A stretch of 59,649 nucleotides of DNA from Coprinus comatus (taxonomy: Eukaryota; Basidiomycota; Agaricomycetes; Agaricales; Agaricaceae). Below are positions 11,845 to 23,723 of this stretch, piece after piece (position 1 is the first letter of the stretch; each line of letters begins with the position of its first letter). The DNA is taken from positions 1-59,649 of the forward strand of contig JAWPGT010000110.1 in assembly GCA_034638255.1 (NCBI GenBank), in the 5' to 3' direction. The translations under genes and the position numbers were made by a program. A model generated the notes under the pieces. The model saw only the letters and a program-made list of their open reading frames with translations. It was not told where the DNA came from and made no database searches.

Positions 11845-14800
11845 AAAGAAAAAGAAACGCTGGCCGTTGGGTTCTATTTTGGGTTGGTGGTTGGTGGGTA
11901 TTGGTTTGAATGGATTTTTTTAATAATTGTGTGGGCGATGGGGAGAGAGTTAAAGAGTTATACAACAACGAACAAGAAACACGGATATTGGGTATTGATA
12001 TTGATATTTGGTATTCGGTATTTGGTATTGACTAGGATTGTTCAGTTTCTATGGCTATGTTTTGGATTTTTCTTTTCTTTCTTTTTCCTTTTCTTTTTTA
12101 CTTTACTGTTATTGTGGTTTCTTGTTTGTTGGTTCTTGGCATGAACCGTTCTCTCTCCCTCCTCATTCCTCCCCATTCTTATTTGCCATTTCTCGTTTTT
12201 CCACTACCCATTTTACGTTTCTGTTTCTGTTTCCGTTTTCATCCACCCACCATCCTTCATGGTTCTCCTCCATTCTACATCCCCTTTCTCCACACAGTCA
12301 TTCATTGTTCATTGATTTTCTGCCATGTTCAAATTCTGCCATTTCTTTTTTATACCTCCTCCCAAAGAAACAACACATACACAAGTTGCGGACGTTTTTG
12401 TTTGTTTTTTGGACACAAATATTGTAAATTCCTTTCCCTTCCCACTCTCTTTTTTTCTTTTCTTGGCACGTTCTTTACCTTTTTAGGTTCAAGATAAGAC
12501 GTATACGTACACGTACAAGCATACACGCACATTCCTTTGTTTTTTAGATCCTTTGTTTTGTAGATTTACTAAGTTGTTATTTTTTTTGTCTTTCTTTTAT
12601 ATATGCTCGTTTTATTTCCTTTTTTTTATTATTGTTTTGGTGTGAGATTTGAAGGGTAGTCGGATCTCCTGACTGGTGACCGGTGACCATCCATCGACGA
12701 CTTTGACGATGTTTGCGTTGTGAGTGATTTGTAGAGAGGTGATATGTGTTCTTTGAATTATAGACGACATGTGAAGAGATTGTGGGGTGTATCGGAAAAT
12801 CTGGAATGGCCCAGCGCGGTTGTAGACTACGAATTCTTAACAAAAAACATACTCAGAAGTGGTTTAGTCTGGATCTGTTTTTTTGGGGGTGGGGAGTCGT
12901 TAGTCGTTAGTTGTCAGTTGTGTGCTTTTTCTGTTGAACCGAATAGAATAGAAGAAAGAAGCGAGTAGATCGTCCCATTTTCAGGTGTTTTTGTCGCATG
13001 TCAACTGGATGTCAATCAGATATTCTGTCACAATTGATATAGATAGTTGATAGTTTCTGGTAAGTAGTGTGTGTAGTTGTACGTACGTACATGATTGTCA
13101 AAACCGGAGGGGATTTTTGTTCGGATGCCATGGGGCCTTTTTTAAAAATTAAAAATTAAAGGTGGGTTGTTCAATATTCAATGTTCCGCGATGGTAGCGG
13201 TCCACGGTTTGGTATGTAGTTAACCATGGTTCCTTCTACATAGATAGGATCGTTAGTAAATGCCGTAGTATTTAGCATTTGGTGATGAAAAAACAACACA
13301 CGGATGGAAAGAATCCAATTTCGGTCTCTATCTATGCCATTTCGGTCTCTTTGCCAGTGTTCGGTTCCAATTTATCTATCCCTACATATATATTTTATCA
13401 GCCGATGTCTCTCCTACGGTCTCCGAGTTGACGTCAAGCAAGTAGGTAAGTAACCATGCGGATCGGGTTATTTTACAAGTATATGTAATTATGCGTGATA
13501 GAGATTCTGCTTGCTGATAGATTCGAAGTTAGTGATAATTTACATATTGTACATTTTGTCTCTGAGAAGAGTTAGAGAAGATGGATATTGAATGTTGAAG
13601 AGGTTTCCATAGTCACCGTTAACAAGACTACCTAGCTATTAACTATATTCATGATTGACAGTAACTTATTATTCACGGTTTGAATAGTACGCTTAATACG
13701 TATGCATATCAACAAAATAAAGTACAAAAAGCGGAGCGACTTCCTTAGATTTTTAATCTCCCAGGCCTTTGTTTTTGTTTTTGCAAGAAAAGAAATAAAA
13801 GGGACAGTGCCGCTGAGTGTGAGATAAACGAAGCTGCAACATTAAGTTTAGCTAATGGCATCGTGTATGTAATAATGTTCATATCCACAAATCGATTCAT
13901 CCCCTTCTCCTTCCTTTTTCTCTCTCTCTCTCGCCATCAAAAATGCCTCGAGGAAGTCGCACAGAACGCCTCGAGGCGCTCAAAAAAGCCTTCCCTATCA
14001 ATCACGTAAAAATAAAATCAACCCAAAACAAAAAGATAACGGACTCATACTCGGATGATTCTATAAATAAACTCAACCGAGGACGCTTAGAGAACATATT
14101 GTATTAGATGATCGAGATATCGTATATACGTACTGATTTTATGTTGTGACAGGATCATCAATTTTTCATTTTTCAGATAATTCCGAATTGAATTGACTTG
14201 TAGTGGCCGGGGTCCCCACTTCATGTAATGAGTCCCTGAAAATAATTATGTGTGCCCGATTTGGAAACAGAGTTACGTAGTTGAAATCACAGAAAAACTT
14301 AAAATAGAAAAAGACAACGTGTTAGTTCGTTTCCTGTACTGTTCAGTCAGGCATTCATTAGAATGGTGCATCAGTGCAATACGGAAAATGATGCATTATT
14401 ATATGATGCACGCGTACATACACAAAATCCCTTTCTCTGTACATGTGTGTGTGTGTGAAGGATTTTACGTCATTAAAAAAAAATTTTTTTTTTTTTTAAT
14501 TTTTGAGTCGTTAGATTGTTGCCGTGAAGGAGTTTTTCTTTTTGCAAAATAAAAAATCGAAATATTTGAACCCGATGACGCGACTTGTGTTTGCAAACAG
14601 ATTATGTACTGCTGTACTTATCTTTCTTGCGTCGTCATCACCCGGGTGATAGCATATCAGGATGGTTAAATAAGCTGAGAGGGGAGGGAGTTAATTTCAA
14701 TAAAAAAAATTTCGCAAGGTACCGAGGCTTACCGAGGCCTACTGTACATAACTAGTCAATCCGAGGTCGTTCCGAGGTTAACCAAAGCTATTATCATCCT

Positions 14801-17320
14801 TGAAAAGTTATTTTCTTTTCCGCCGCAAGTAGCGTGGGTAGTATAGTAGAATGGATGTCTGGCTGTCGAGATCGGTGCTAAAACAATGGTTCTTTTGATA
14901 CCGCATGATTCTTTTTTTTTTTTTACCTTAGAATGAAAAACTCAACCTTGGGGCAGTGCTGCAGTGCGCACTTTTTTTTTCACACCCGGGAATCTGTGAG
15001 AGTGTTTCTCCTATATATTCATTATATTAAAGTTACGTTTGTTCATATGAATACTTGGGGCCTGAGGTATTTGTGTTTTATGCCGAACCGGTGTGGTGTG
15101 TGGCGGTGACGGGAATACTATAGTTCTTCAAAGAAAAAGTCAAATGCTTTGCGTTTTCTTCCCCTAAGCATACTAATTCCGTCATCCGTTTAGTAGTCCA
15201 CCCGCCCTCCTCGGATGTAGAAGGTAACAGATAGCTAGACAATTTTTGAAAAAAGGAGGATGGGATGGGTTACAATGGTCACCCACTCCGAGTCACCGAG
15301 TCTGCCACCCATTGCTAGTTACTAAGGCCGCCGGTAAGTAAAATTTTGGCTAATGCTAACGCCTGTATGTATTCTGGTTATGATTATTATGTATTGACAC
15401 ATCGGGTAGTAAAGCGGAACTCGTAATATATAGTAAAAATAACAACGAGGCGAGTTTGTGATAGAAGGAAGAGATTTCGTAAAAGGACTGTTCAACTTCC
15501 AATCATTTTCTCGTGTCATCAAATCATGACGCAATATTCGTTTTGATGGTGACCGGTGACCAGTGACCTCACATATACTTATTGTTGGACTTTCACTGGA
15601 CTTTCACCTCAAATATTGAGCGAGGTAATCTCTAATAAATGAATGTGTGAATAGAGTTAAACAGTTTATGGGAACTCTCCGGAAGCTTAAAGTATGTGTA
15701 TGGAATGGCCGGTTACCGTGTCGCACAGTTGCACGGTAGTACTTACGATGAACTTAGAATTTGAGTGTTTTCTGGAAAACAAAAATTAAAGGATTACACA
15801 TTCATTTGAAATCTTCAGATGAGGCGATTATCAACGGTGTGAATTGGAGCTTCTGGTAAGTAACATGCTGTAAGATTTTGTGGAATGTTGAAGAAGCGCA
15901 TTAATATATCACTAACATAGCACACTGACCATTTTAGTGTTGCTGTAAGATTTAGGTGTGTGCTCTTCGTTTCAAAACATCAGAACCGGCTATTCGAAGT
16001 CGGAGAAGCTGATTTCATCACTCTTATATTTTTATTAATTTCAATCGTATGACTCTTTTACAGATAGGAGACTCTGGCTAATAGTTAGTTGGTCGGTCCT
16101 TAGAGACGTCCTAGTACGGGTATTCCAGCCCTGACTTTGCGAAGTTAAAGCATATGTCAACGGAAATAATATGTATCTTCTCTCCGGTGAGATTATTCTT
16201 TCCTGTAACTCCTGAAGGTCAAAAGAAATTAAATTACACATAAGTCGTCAAGGTAGTAGCTTATAAGTATGTCACTTCAAGCTTCAAAGCTGCGTAAGTA
16301 TCAAATGGGATACCTGGTGGATACTTACCGAGGCTTTCAGGGTGGATCACGGATATTAAATTCGGGTTCTTACTCTTTTTCTAGACCTGGTAGATAACGA
16401 GTTTGATACCGATAGGACACGTTAAGAACTTCATTAACTTGTGGAATTTACACTGAGCCAACGGTGATGTATGCTCGAAATCTAGACAAGAGATAGCATG
16501 TTACATCCAAGTCTAAAGAAGCTCACTGAGCTCATAAGATACTCGGTGATAAGACTCACCCGCTTCTTGGTGGCATTGACATCACTCAGCTCTTCAACAC
16601 CGTTGCTACATAGCGTGGGATTAAAGTACATGATTCATGATTAGAACATAAAGTTATAACCTCCCCATTAATTAGATCCGAACAAGGATGTCCCATTGAA
16701 CCAGTATACCATTTCGGTGCGTTGAAATTGAGGTATATCTTTCCTTCTATCATAGAAAAGATAAGGACCATTCAAACAACGTCCTAACGTTCAGGACCTT
16801 TAAGCTTCATTACTAGCTTCAATGTGGGTAGCAGAAGTCCGACAATGACGTACAAAGAGAAATATCACCAGCAGTTTGTCGTTCCGCGAAGAAATTTCTC
16901 TTTTCACTTTCTCTATAAATTCGTACAATAGGAGACTGTTCGATCATGTTTGTAAATATACAGAAATCGTATATTTGAGTATCCAAGTGTGATTGGAGAG
17001 CGCGTGGTGTGACGAAGAACTGCGGTTGATAATGAATATACAGGAGTTCGATGCAGAGTCTTGTGTAGGAGTATTTGTTTCCTTCTGGAATCTGAATACA
17101 GATGTGGCATGAAGACTGAATTAAACTGAATTACCAACATCACAGGCATATAACCATACGAAATTCGCCCTATAACAATGTTGAAACCATCGACATCAAA
17201 TGTCCATCAAATGTAATCCGCAGGAGAATCTACACTAGCAGATCGTTATTTGACATACAATTAGCAACCCTAACTAACAGAGATGAGGTTACAATACTAT
17301 AATCATTAATCCCAAACGTT
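11845..17320. other. Gene-poor region, 5.5 kb
   Basis: I see no gene with recognisable domains. Positions 12030-12500 are pyrimidine-rich and may include the 3' UTR of the GT2 gene. A 54-codon frame with a good start context lies at 13943-14107. A weak tRNA-like stretch occurs near 14840. The 16-mer tggtgaccggtgacca occurs at 12674 and again at 15547. The rest is unstructured, AT-rich sequence without clear mobile-element termini. Confidence 0.5.
13943..14107 (+). other. Possible small ORF, 54 codons
   Basis: The frame starts MPRGSRTERLEALKKAF after a (CT)n tract and an A-rich start context (atcaaaaATGcc). It is basic, has no signal peptide, and lacks the C-terminal CaaX box of a mating pheromone. 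A GTAAAA donor-like site follows codon 21, so it might be a first exon. Function unknown, and it may not be translated. Confidence 0.2.
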
Positions 17321-19276
17321 TCAAGAATAATCAATCTCAACCTCCACTCCCAAATCATACAATTTCATTTCTAAAAAGGCTGTACTCCTTGGTTGGAAAT
17401 GTGTACACTGATCAAAAGTAATATCCTTATCTGCGCAGGGAACTTGATGAAAAGCACGAATACTAGGAGCTACCTGACATAACTCGATAATCTGGTCATA
17501 AAGTGTCGGTTCGCGGTTGGAATCGGATTCTGCGTCATCTGAGTCGCTCATGTCTTCCGTCTTCAAGTTGGAATTCTCGTCGGGATTACTCTCTTCCGAT
17601 TCTGAGCTTGGGATATATTCATCATCCATGTCACAAGACTCCCCAATCCCTGCTAACGATTTTGCTAAGCCAAGGGCATCTTCAGGAATATCTGACTCCT
17701 CAATCCACTCTTCTAAAAACCCAAGAATCGCATGTGTCATCCTGGTTTGATTTTCTTCCTCGGCGCTCAAACAAACGTGGGGATCTATGTTGGAGTGGTC
17801 TCCATCTTCATCTGTGTTTCTAAAAGTGATGCTTGTGAAGGAGACAAGGTCGTCAAGTCGGGGAAACGTATCACTTGGCAATTGCATGAACAAATCATAA
17901 ATAATATACCAGTGTGATACAGATAAATCCCCAAGGGAACAAACGTGTTGAAATGGTCCAGATATGACAGACCGAACGAATGGAAGAAGCCACTCATATC
18001 CGTAAAGGTGAGTGTCCAATAGGGTGATGGTATCAATAAGTTGGCAAAACCTCGTCGGAAGCTTAAGAATTATTGAATGTATGAAATTTGGAAATTCTTT
18101 GTCAAAATCGCCAATATAATTCTTCAACACTGGTGCTTTCTTCATTTCAAAACGGAACCCTCCACCCGGTGCATTTTCTGGCAAAATATCGGATGCCTCT
18201 TTGGGTGATCTAACATACGAGAACTGGGAGTCAGAGAAACCGAAGATGTGATGTTGATGAGTTGATAAAGAGTGGGTTACGAGACCAAGGCGGGTTTGAA
18301 TGAGATTTGTGAGAGATTGAATATCGTTGTCATCATTGCCCCAATGAACCACCTGTATCGAACAAATGGATAATTTTCCGTTTTTGAAAGTTAAACGTTG
18401 CATTCCATCAGTGCATGCAGCGGCCGATTGAAGCAACGTCAGCTCCTCCATATGTGAGAGATCTAACGCAGACACAATACCATGGAGGAGGATACGGGGT
18501 TTCATGGCTTGAACTAGTGAAAGGTCCTGAAGATGACGCAGCTTGGAAACTGTTTCCAATAATTCGTCTATCCTCAGAACAGCCTCTGAGCAGGCATTAA
18601 GATGGAGAGTTGTCAAAGAGTCGGCAAGGGGCACAAGTTGTTGGTAAGGGATTCCACACTTTGCTAAATAAAGATGTCGTAGGTTGGGGGTGGATAAACC
18701 CGGGAAGTCTTTGAGGCTTGTCCAAGGATCGGAGAATCGAATATATAAAGATTCCAATTTAGGAAAGCCGCCCCAAATCTTTACATTGGACAAGATATTT
18801 GTTAAGACCGCAACTTCCGTAGGATTACTTGGGACTTCTAGACAATATTCAGCAATACGACGATTGAAGCGCATCTCGAGCTCAAATGCACGACGATTTT
18901 TGGAATACCCCGATGGCATGAACGAAATTCCAAGCGGTTCAGAACGTTTGAGAAGCAAGTCAATCCATTCAGGACGTGGATGGTCCATGTCAACCATACC
19001 GCTCCAGAGCTCAGGAGCCGTTAGTGTGATAGTATGCCAACGATGGCAAACTTGTGACGCGTTGATTGTATCTTGAAGTTGAGGAGGAATCTTCTCTTGT
19101 GGCTGGGGTGGAAACTTTTGCGGCACGGGTGACACTAGGTTATTGATAGGTTGACAACCACGAAAGGCGTTGTAACGGAAAATGTGAACCAAGGTCTTTG
19201 CATGAATTCGGCGTAAAAGAGCTTTGACCCTTTCCGCTGCTGGAGAAATGTCTTTCTGGGGCGACATGATGGACAA
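17321..19276 (-). CDS. F-box protein, 651 residues
   Basis: A single uninterrupted exon. A degenerate F-box-like motif lies at the N-terminus (about residues 20-105), with TLVHIFRYNAF, then INASQVCHRWHTITLTAPEL and WSGMVDMDHPRP, the pattern of agaricomycete F-box-like families. Leucine-rich segments follow (about 190-320), then an acidic C-terminal region (about 545-600, runs of S/D/E). Such proteins usually bind Skp1 and present substrates to an SCF ubiquitin ligase; the substrate cannot be inferred. The next gene (19781-21621) is a broken paralog in the same orientation, so this is the surviving member of a tandem pair. Confidence 0.85.
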   Translation of the reverse strand: MSIMSPQKDISPAAERVKALLRRIHAKTLVHIFRYNAFRGCQPINNLVSPVPQKFPPQPQEKIPPQLQDTINASQVCHRWHTITLTAPELWSGMVDMDHPRPEWIDLLLKRSEPLGISFMPSGYSKNRRAFELEMRFNRRIAEYCLEVPSNPTEVAVLTNILSNVKIWGGFPKLESLYIRFSDPWTSLKDFPGLSTPNLRHLYLAKCGIPYQQLVPLADSLTTLHLNACSEAVLRIDELLETVSKLRHLQDLSLVQAMKPRILLHGIVSALDLSHMEELTLLQSAAACTDGMQRLTFKNGKLSICSIQVVHWGNDDNDIQSLTNLIQTRLGLVTHSLSTHQHHIFGFSDSQFSYVRSPKEASDILPENAPGGGFRFEMKKAPVLKNYIGDFDKEFPNFIHSIILKLPTRFCQLIDTITLLDTHLYGYEWLLPFVRSVISGPFQHVCSLGDLSVSHWYIIYDLFMQLPSDTFPRLDDLVSFTSITFRNTDEDGDHSNIDPHVCLSAEEENQTRMTHAILGFLEEWIEESDIPEDALGLAKSLAGIGESCDMDDEYIPSSESEESNPDENSNLKTEDMSDSDDAESDSNREPTLYDQIIELCQVAPSIRAFHQVPCADKDITFDQCTHFQPRSTAFLEMKLYDLGVEVEIDYS

Positions 19277-19780
19277 GAGCTGAGGAGAATTGTTACGTTA
19301 CAGTCGCGAGATCGTCACAAAGTTCGCGTTGTGTCACAAAACTAGGACTAAGTTTCAATGGTTAAAACATCCTAACACCAGCTAACATCAATAACTATCA
19401 TTTTCCTGAAGTCAGCCTTAAGGTGGATGTCCTTGCACGTATTATCAAGCAGACTTGAGTGCTTAATGTTTTTTTTAAAAAAGGACCCTTCCAAAAGCAT
19501 GCGTGAACGACTGGATACACTCTTGGCTTTCACCCTATGTACCCACAGTGACTACGTCAACGATCTACTGAATGATCTACTAAAGGGACTCCTTAGACAT
19601 ATCTTCCAAGTTCTGGAAACCTACCATGATAATTTCTTACGGAATATTTTTCTGTTCTAAACGCAAACTTAATTGTCTTGCTTGAAAATTACATCCATCA
19701 ATATTCAAGGCTCCCGTTCCTATGATATAATACAAGGATATTGAAGCAAAGGCAAGTAAATTTAAAAGCGACGTACGCAT
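19277..19780. other. Spacer between tandem F-box paralogs
   Basis: No gene is supported. A plus-strand frame at 19427-19660 has no recognisable features. The spacer should hold the promoter of the intact F-box gene and the 3' end of the pseudogene. Confidence 0.4.
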
Positions 19781-21621
19781 CTATTTGTGCTCAACCTCCA
19801 CGCCCAGCTCAATCAATTTAGTTTCTAGATACAACTTGTTCCGTGGTTGGAAACCATCACAATCCATGGTAACATCAATATCCCGACGTGGGACTTGACG
19901 AACAAGTTACAACACGAAGAGTGGGAATGACTCGACATAGTTCAATAATCTGTTCATAAAGTGTTGGTTCACTCACGGTCAAAGTCAAAGTCAAAATCCG
20001 ATTCATCTGAATCCTCCGAGTGTTTAGGAATATAATCGTCATCCAAGTCATACTTTTCAACCCCCGCCAATGATGCTGCTAGATCGAGGACTTGTTTCGG
20101 TATTTCTGACTCCTCTATTTTCTCTTCTAGATACCCAAGCAATTGAATCAATTCGGTTTGATGACCTTCATCTTCGTTCGAGAAAATATCAGAATCCGAG
20201 CCTTCCACATCTGAGCCAGATTGATCATCCTGCTGTACTGGTACATCCTGGCTTGTCATCACATTTCCACTACCTTCATCTCTGGAACAAGAAACATAGA
20301 CACAATATGCTAGTTTGATTCTGATAAACCTGCGAGGTAGGAGACATGTTGAAAGCTTTGGGATATGACAGATTTAATAAATGAAATACACCAAGTAAAT
20401 CTGTCATTGCATAAGTATCGACCGCAGCGAATGTCTGACAAGGAGGTGGTATCAACATATTGACTAAAGCTCGGTGCAAGCGTAAGGATTATCGAATGCA
20501 CGACGTTTGGAAGTCGGTCGTCTAACGGTTCCCCCAAAGGATCTTGTTTCAGTTCAAAGTGAAAAAGCTTTTTTCCCTGCCATACTATTGGAGGGCATAC
20601 CATACCAGAACCCATGATCAGAGAAGCGTTGCATGTGTGATGGTCCTTGGTCTGTTATGCGACCAATTAGTATTGAAAGGACATTTTTGAGAGGTTGAAT
20701 ATCATCATCCAAGCCCCAACGCAACATTTGTATCCGACAACATAATTGTCTTCCACTTTGAAGAGTCAGATATTGTGTACCCTTCTTACAGGTATATTTT
20801 TGCTCAACTATTGTAAGCTCCTCCATATCGGAAAGGTCTAGTGTAGCAAGACCGTGAAAGAAAGTTTGAAGCAACGCTAACCGACTGTTCAACAGCGAAA
20901 ATTCCTGTAGATTTGGCAAGCTGGGGATTACTTCGAACAGTTCTTCTAATCTCATATCCGTTGGCGATCCCACGTCGATATGGAGTGTTGTCAAGGAGTT
21001 AGCGAGTGATATGAGTTGTTGGAGTTCGATTTCACAATCCACTAAATAAAGGTGTTGTAGGTTTGGCATACTAGATGATCCCACCAAGGCCCTGAGTCCC
21101 GTCCAAGGTCCAATGGTTTAGCGAATGTAGAGGGATTTTAATTTAGGAAAGCCACCCCAAACCTTTATGTTGGACCAGATTTTGGTTTGCGTAGCGGTGT
21201 AGTTCCGATGCACAACCAGTCGATATTCCATGATACGGAGGTTCAGATGCATCTCGAGTTCAAAAGATGATAAGGTTGGTGAATGATCTGATTTCATGAA
21301 TGTGATCCCGAGTGGTTCGGAACGTTTGAGAAGTAACGCAATCCAATCCGGACATGGATGGTCTACGTCAATCATACCACTCCAGAGCTCAGGAGTCGAC
21401 AACGCAGTAGTACGCCAGTATTGACAGACCTGTGACACGTTGATTGTGTCCTGTAGTTGTGGTGGAATTTTATTATATGAATGTTTTGGTTCCTCCTTGA
21501 TGGTGGATTGGTAGTAGCGGAAGGCATTATAGGAGAAGACATGGATTAGGATCTCGGAAGGGATTCCATACACAGGGGCATCTATCTCTTCTTCTGCTAG
21601 AAAAGTAACTTCAGAGGGCAT
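19781..21621 (-). pseudogene. F-box paralog, degraded
   Basis: It aligns along its length with the intact F-box gene just downstream: IPPQLQDTINVSQVCQYW, TPELWSGMIDVDHPCPDW, GGFPKLKSLYIR, SMPNLQHLYLVDCEI, HSIILTLAPSF, PTLYEQIIELCRVIP and LGVEVEHK. An in-frame TAA sits right after SLYIR (about 21119). The frame changes near 20580 and 19972, and again near 19905. A segment of about 40 residues present in the intact copy (starting HWYIIYDLF) is missing near 20300. With one nonsense change and at least three frameshifts it cannot give the full protein. A truncated 167-residue product carrying only the F-box is conceivable. Confidence 0.8.
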
Positions 21622-21884
21622 GTGGACAATGTAGAAAGTTGAAACAAGAGATATCGATGAAGGTGATGAAGCGATATAACCAGTGTGAGCTCAACGGTCA
21701 CATTCAAACTTCTTACATAAAGTTACACATTCAGCGACCTGAACAACGTCGGGCGCTACTATCTAGGATCACCCATTAGGTCCCGCTACTGCCAACATGT
21801 TCACAATCAGCGAATACATGTACATTGCAATTCAATTTACAGGTGTAAATATCACAAAGACTAGATAGTAGTAGATACCAAGTA

Positions 21885-22893
21885 TCAATCATAAAAGACT
21901 AAAGCCCTCAACTCAATAGACTGCCTATACGGTGTCCTTTCCGGAGTAGTCGGGTCTTCAAATGCAGTATGCGGAGTATAGACGGCAACACTACCGTCCT
22001 GGATAGAATCAAAACTATGACACAAAATCAATTCTCGTTACTATTCAAGGAGACGAAGATATAGATTATAGCTCACCATTTGATTAAAACAATCTCATCA
22101 GGGGACATTCCACGAAGATACTTCCATTTATGATTCGGGTTATACTTAACCACAATCGTTTCTCCTTCATAACCAGGATAAATAAGTGCTACTGGAATAT
22201 TATCATTTTTAGGATCAACACTCCTATAATCACAAAGTGCCAAAGGTGTATCAATTGCTGGGTGTGTAATTGGTCTCCAAATATTTAAAATTTGAAAACG
22301 ATGACGGAGGAGTTCTGAAGTTTCATTTGGTGGAAGATGTCGATGAACACGAGCGATGGATGATTTTGTACTTTGATCGATGTGAACTTTACCGGCTGGT
22401 TGACGAGTTAAGGGGGTTTCGATTTTTTGTTCTGGACGTCGAATTCGATATGCTATAGTATAGTATTAGTGGTAATAGTTAGTAAGGAGTGTCAGAAAAA
22501 AAAAAATTAAACTTGTTCAAAAACAATCTGAAACATACTATGATCGAAAAAAACAACTCTACTAGCCCCAGTTATCTCTTTGATAATCCCAGCACTCTCA
22601 TCATAATATTCCTCTTTAATCTTCTTCTCATCCAAAAAATCCGAATTTTTCAATTTGGAAGGTCGATTAAAAAATTGAAAACCAGATTTATCAAGACTAT
22701 AAAGATGTTCCTTTCCTCGAACATTCTCTATAGAAACTTTCTGTTTCACTGGTATAACATCCACATCATAACGATCATAGGAGTTAGGATCATTTCTGTA
22801 ATATGCGGCTTGTTTTCCTCCTGGTGGAGGATCACTGTATTGAAGTTCTGCAGTGACGATAGTGGGAGCGGTAGGGTTGATAGTGGTAGACAT
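21885..22893 (-). CDS. CmcJ/AsaB-like oxygenase, copy 1
   Basis: Three exons (22893..22539, 22452..22077, 22014..21885) give 286 residues. The layout matches the fungal CmcJ/NvfI/AsaB family of hydroxylase-desaturases: ENVRGKEHLYSLDKSGFQF near residue 60, TGASRVVFFDH, RRPEQ, the metal-binding candidate VHIDQ with a distal His in YTPHTAF, IWRPI, LALCDYRSVD, YNPNHKWKYLRGM, and a terminal SIELRALVFYD. Family members modify small molecules, often in secondary metabolism, and some need Fe(II) and 2-oxoglutarate. The substrate is unknown. A second copy with the same intron positions lies at 37929. The TATA-like run gtatatatatta is about 45 bp upstream. Confidence 0.85.
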
Positions 22894-23723
22894 TTCAAAG
22901 GTGGGGCGTGTGTGTGAGTTTCCTGGGGTTCCCAGTGGACTGTATATATATTAGTAGACTTATAATTATACTGGTAAGGGGTCTCGTGGAGTTCGAGTTC
23001 TTGGATTATGAATACCATCACATAGAAGCCAGATGGCGTGCGCTGACAAAGTACACACATATACAATACCTTTGTAACAATTGTTTTGATGTGGGGCTGA
23101 AATCAATTATAGTGCATACGGTTCCATTTTTGAGAAAGTATCAACTGGTAAACCTGTAGTACTATTGTAACCGCATGATCATCAGGAACCCAGGATTGTC
23201 AATTAACCTTGTCTTTTCTTCTTATTAGAATGAGACGATGTTTAGAGAGTTTATAAAAGGTGTGATAGGAGCAAACGAGTGAAGAACTATTACATCCGGG
23301 AAATTACAATATTTATAGAGCAAAACTACTTACTGTCTAGAATACTCTACTAGATAAACAATTCTTGACAAAGAAACTAGAGAAAGAAAAACCACAAAAG
23401 ATTAATGTCCGTGTCGGGTGTCCAAAACTGGACATGAAAGGATTTGCAATAAAGGTATACCCGTGTCCGTAAATTCGGATTCCAATACTTCTTTCTCTTT
23501 CCTACTTGAAATGGATTTAGAGGATGTGAAAGATGAGAACCCGTTTGAGAAAGCCTGAATCTTGAAATTCTGAAATTCTTAATAAAAAAAAGCTTTACAA
23601 ACAAAAAAGACAGTCGCACAACACAAAAACGAAGAAACAAATACAAAATTTTTCTAACTAACAAATCAAATCAATATCCAAATATCCATGAGAATTTGAA
23701 CCAACACATCCCCAATTTTCAAT
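22894..23723. other. Intergenic
   Basis: No gene is seen. The left part holds the promoter of the CmcJ-like gene (TATA-like run near 22945); the right part is AT-rich 3' flank of the intradiol dioxygenase. Confidence 0.45.

Noticed and set aside
14825..14930. tRNA-like stretch (tagtatagta...tggctgtcgagatc followed by a T-run)
   Set aside because: It resembles the D and anticodon arms of tRNA-Asp, but there is no paired acceptor stem and the T arm lacks GGTTCGA; at best a tRNA fossil.
18415..19076. Plus-strand frames opposite the 17.3-kb F-box gene
   Set aside because: They are antisense shadows of a strongly supported coding exon.
20276..20330. Possible intron explaining the frame loss in the F-box paralog at 19781-21621
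   Set aside because: A 48-nt GT-AG interval exists, but the intact paralog has coding sequence there, and the TAA at 21119 remains.
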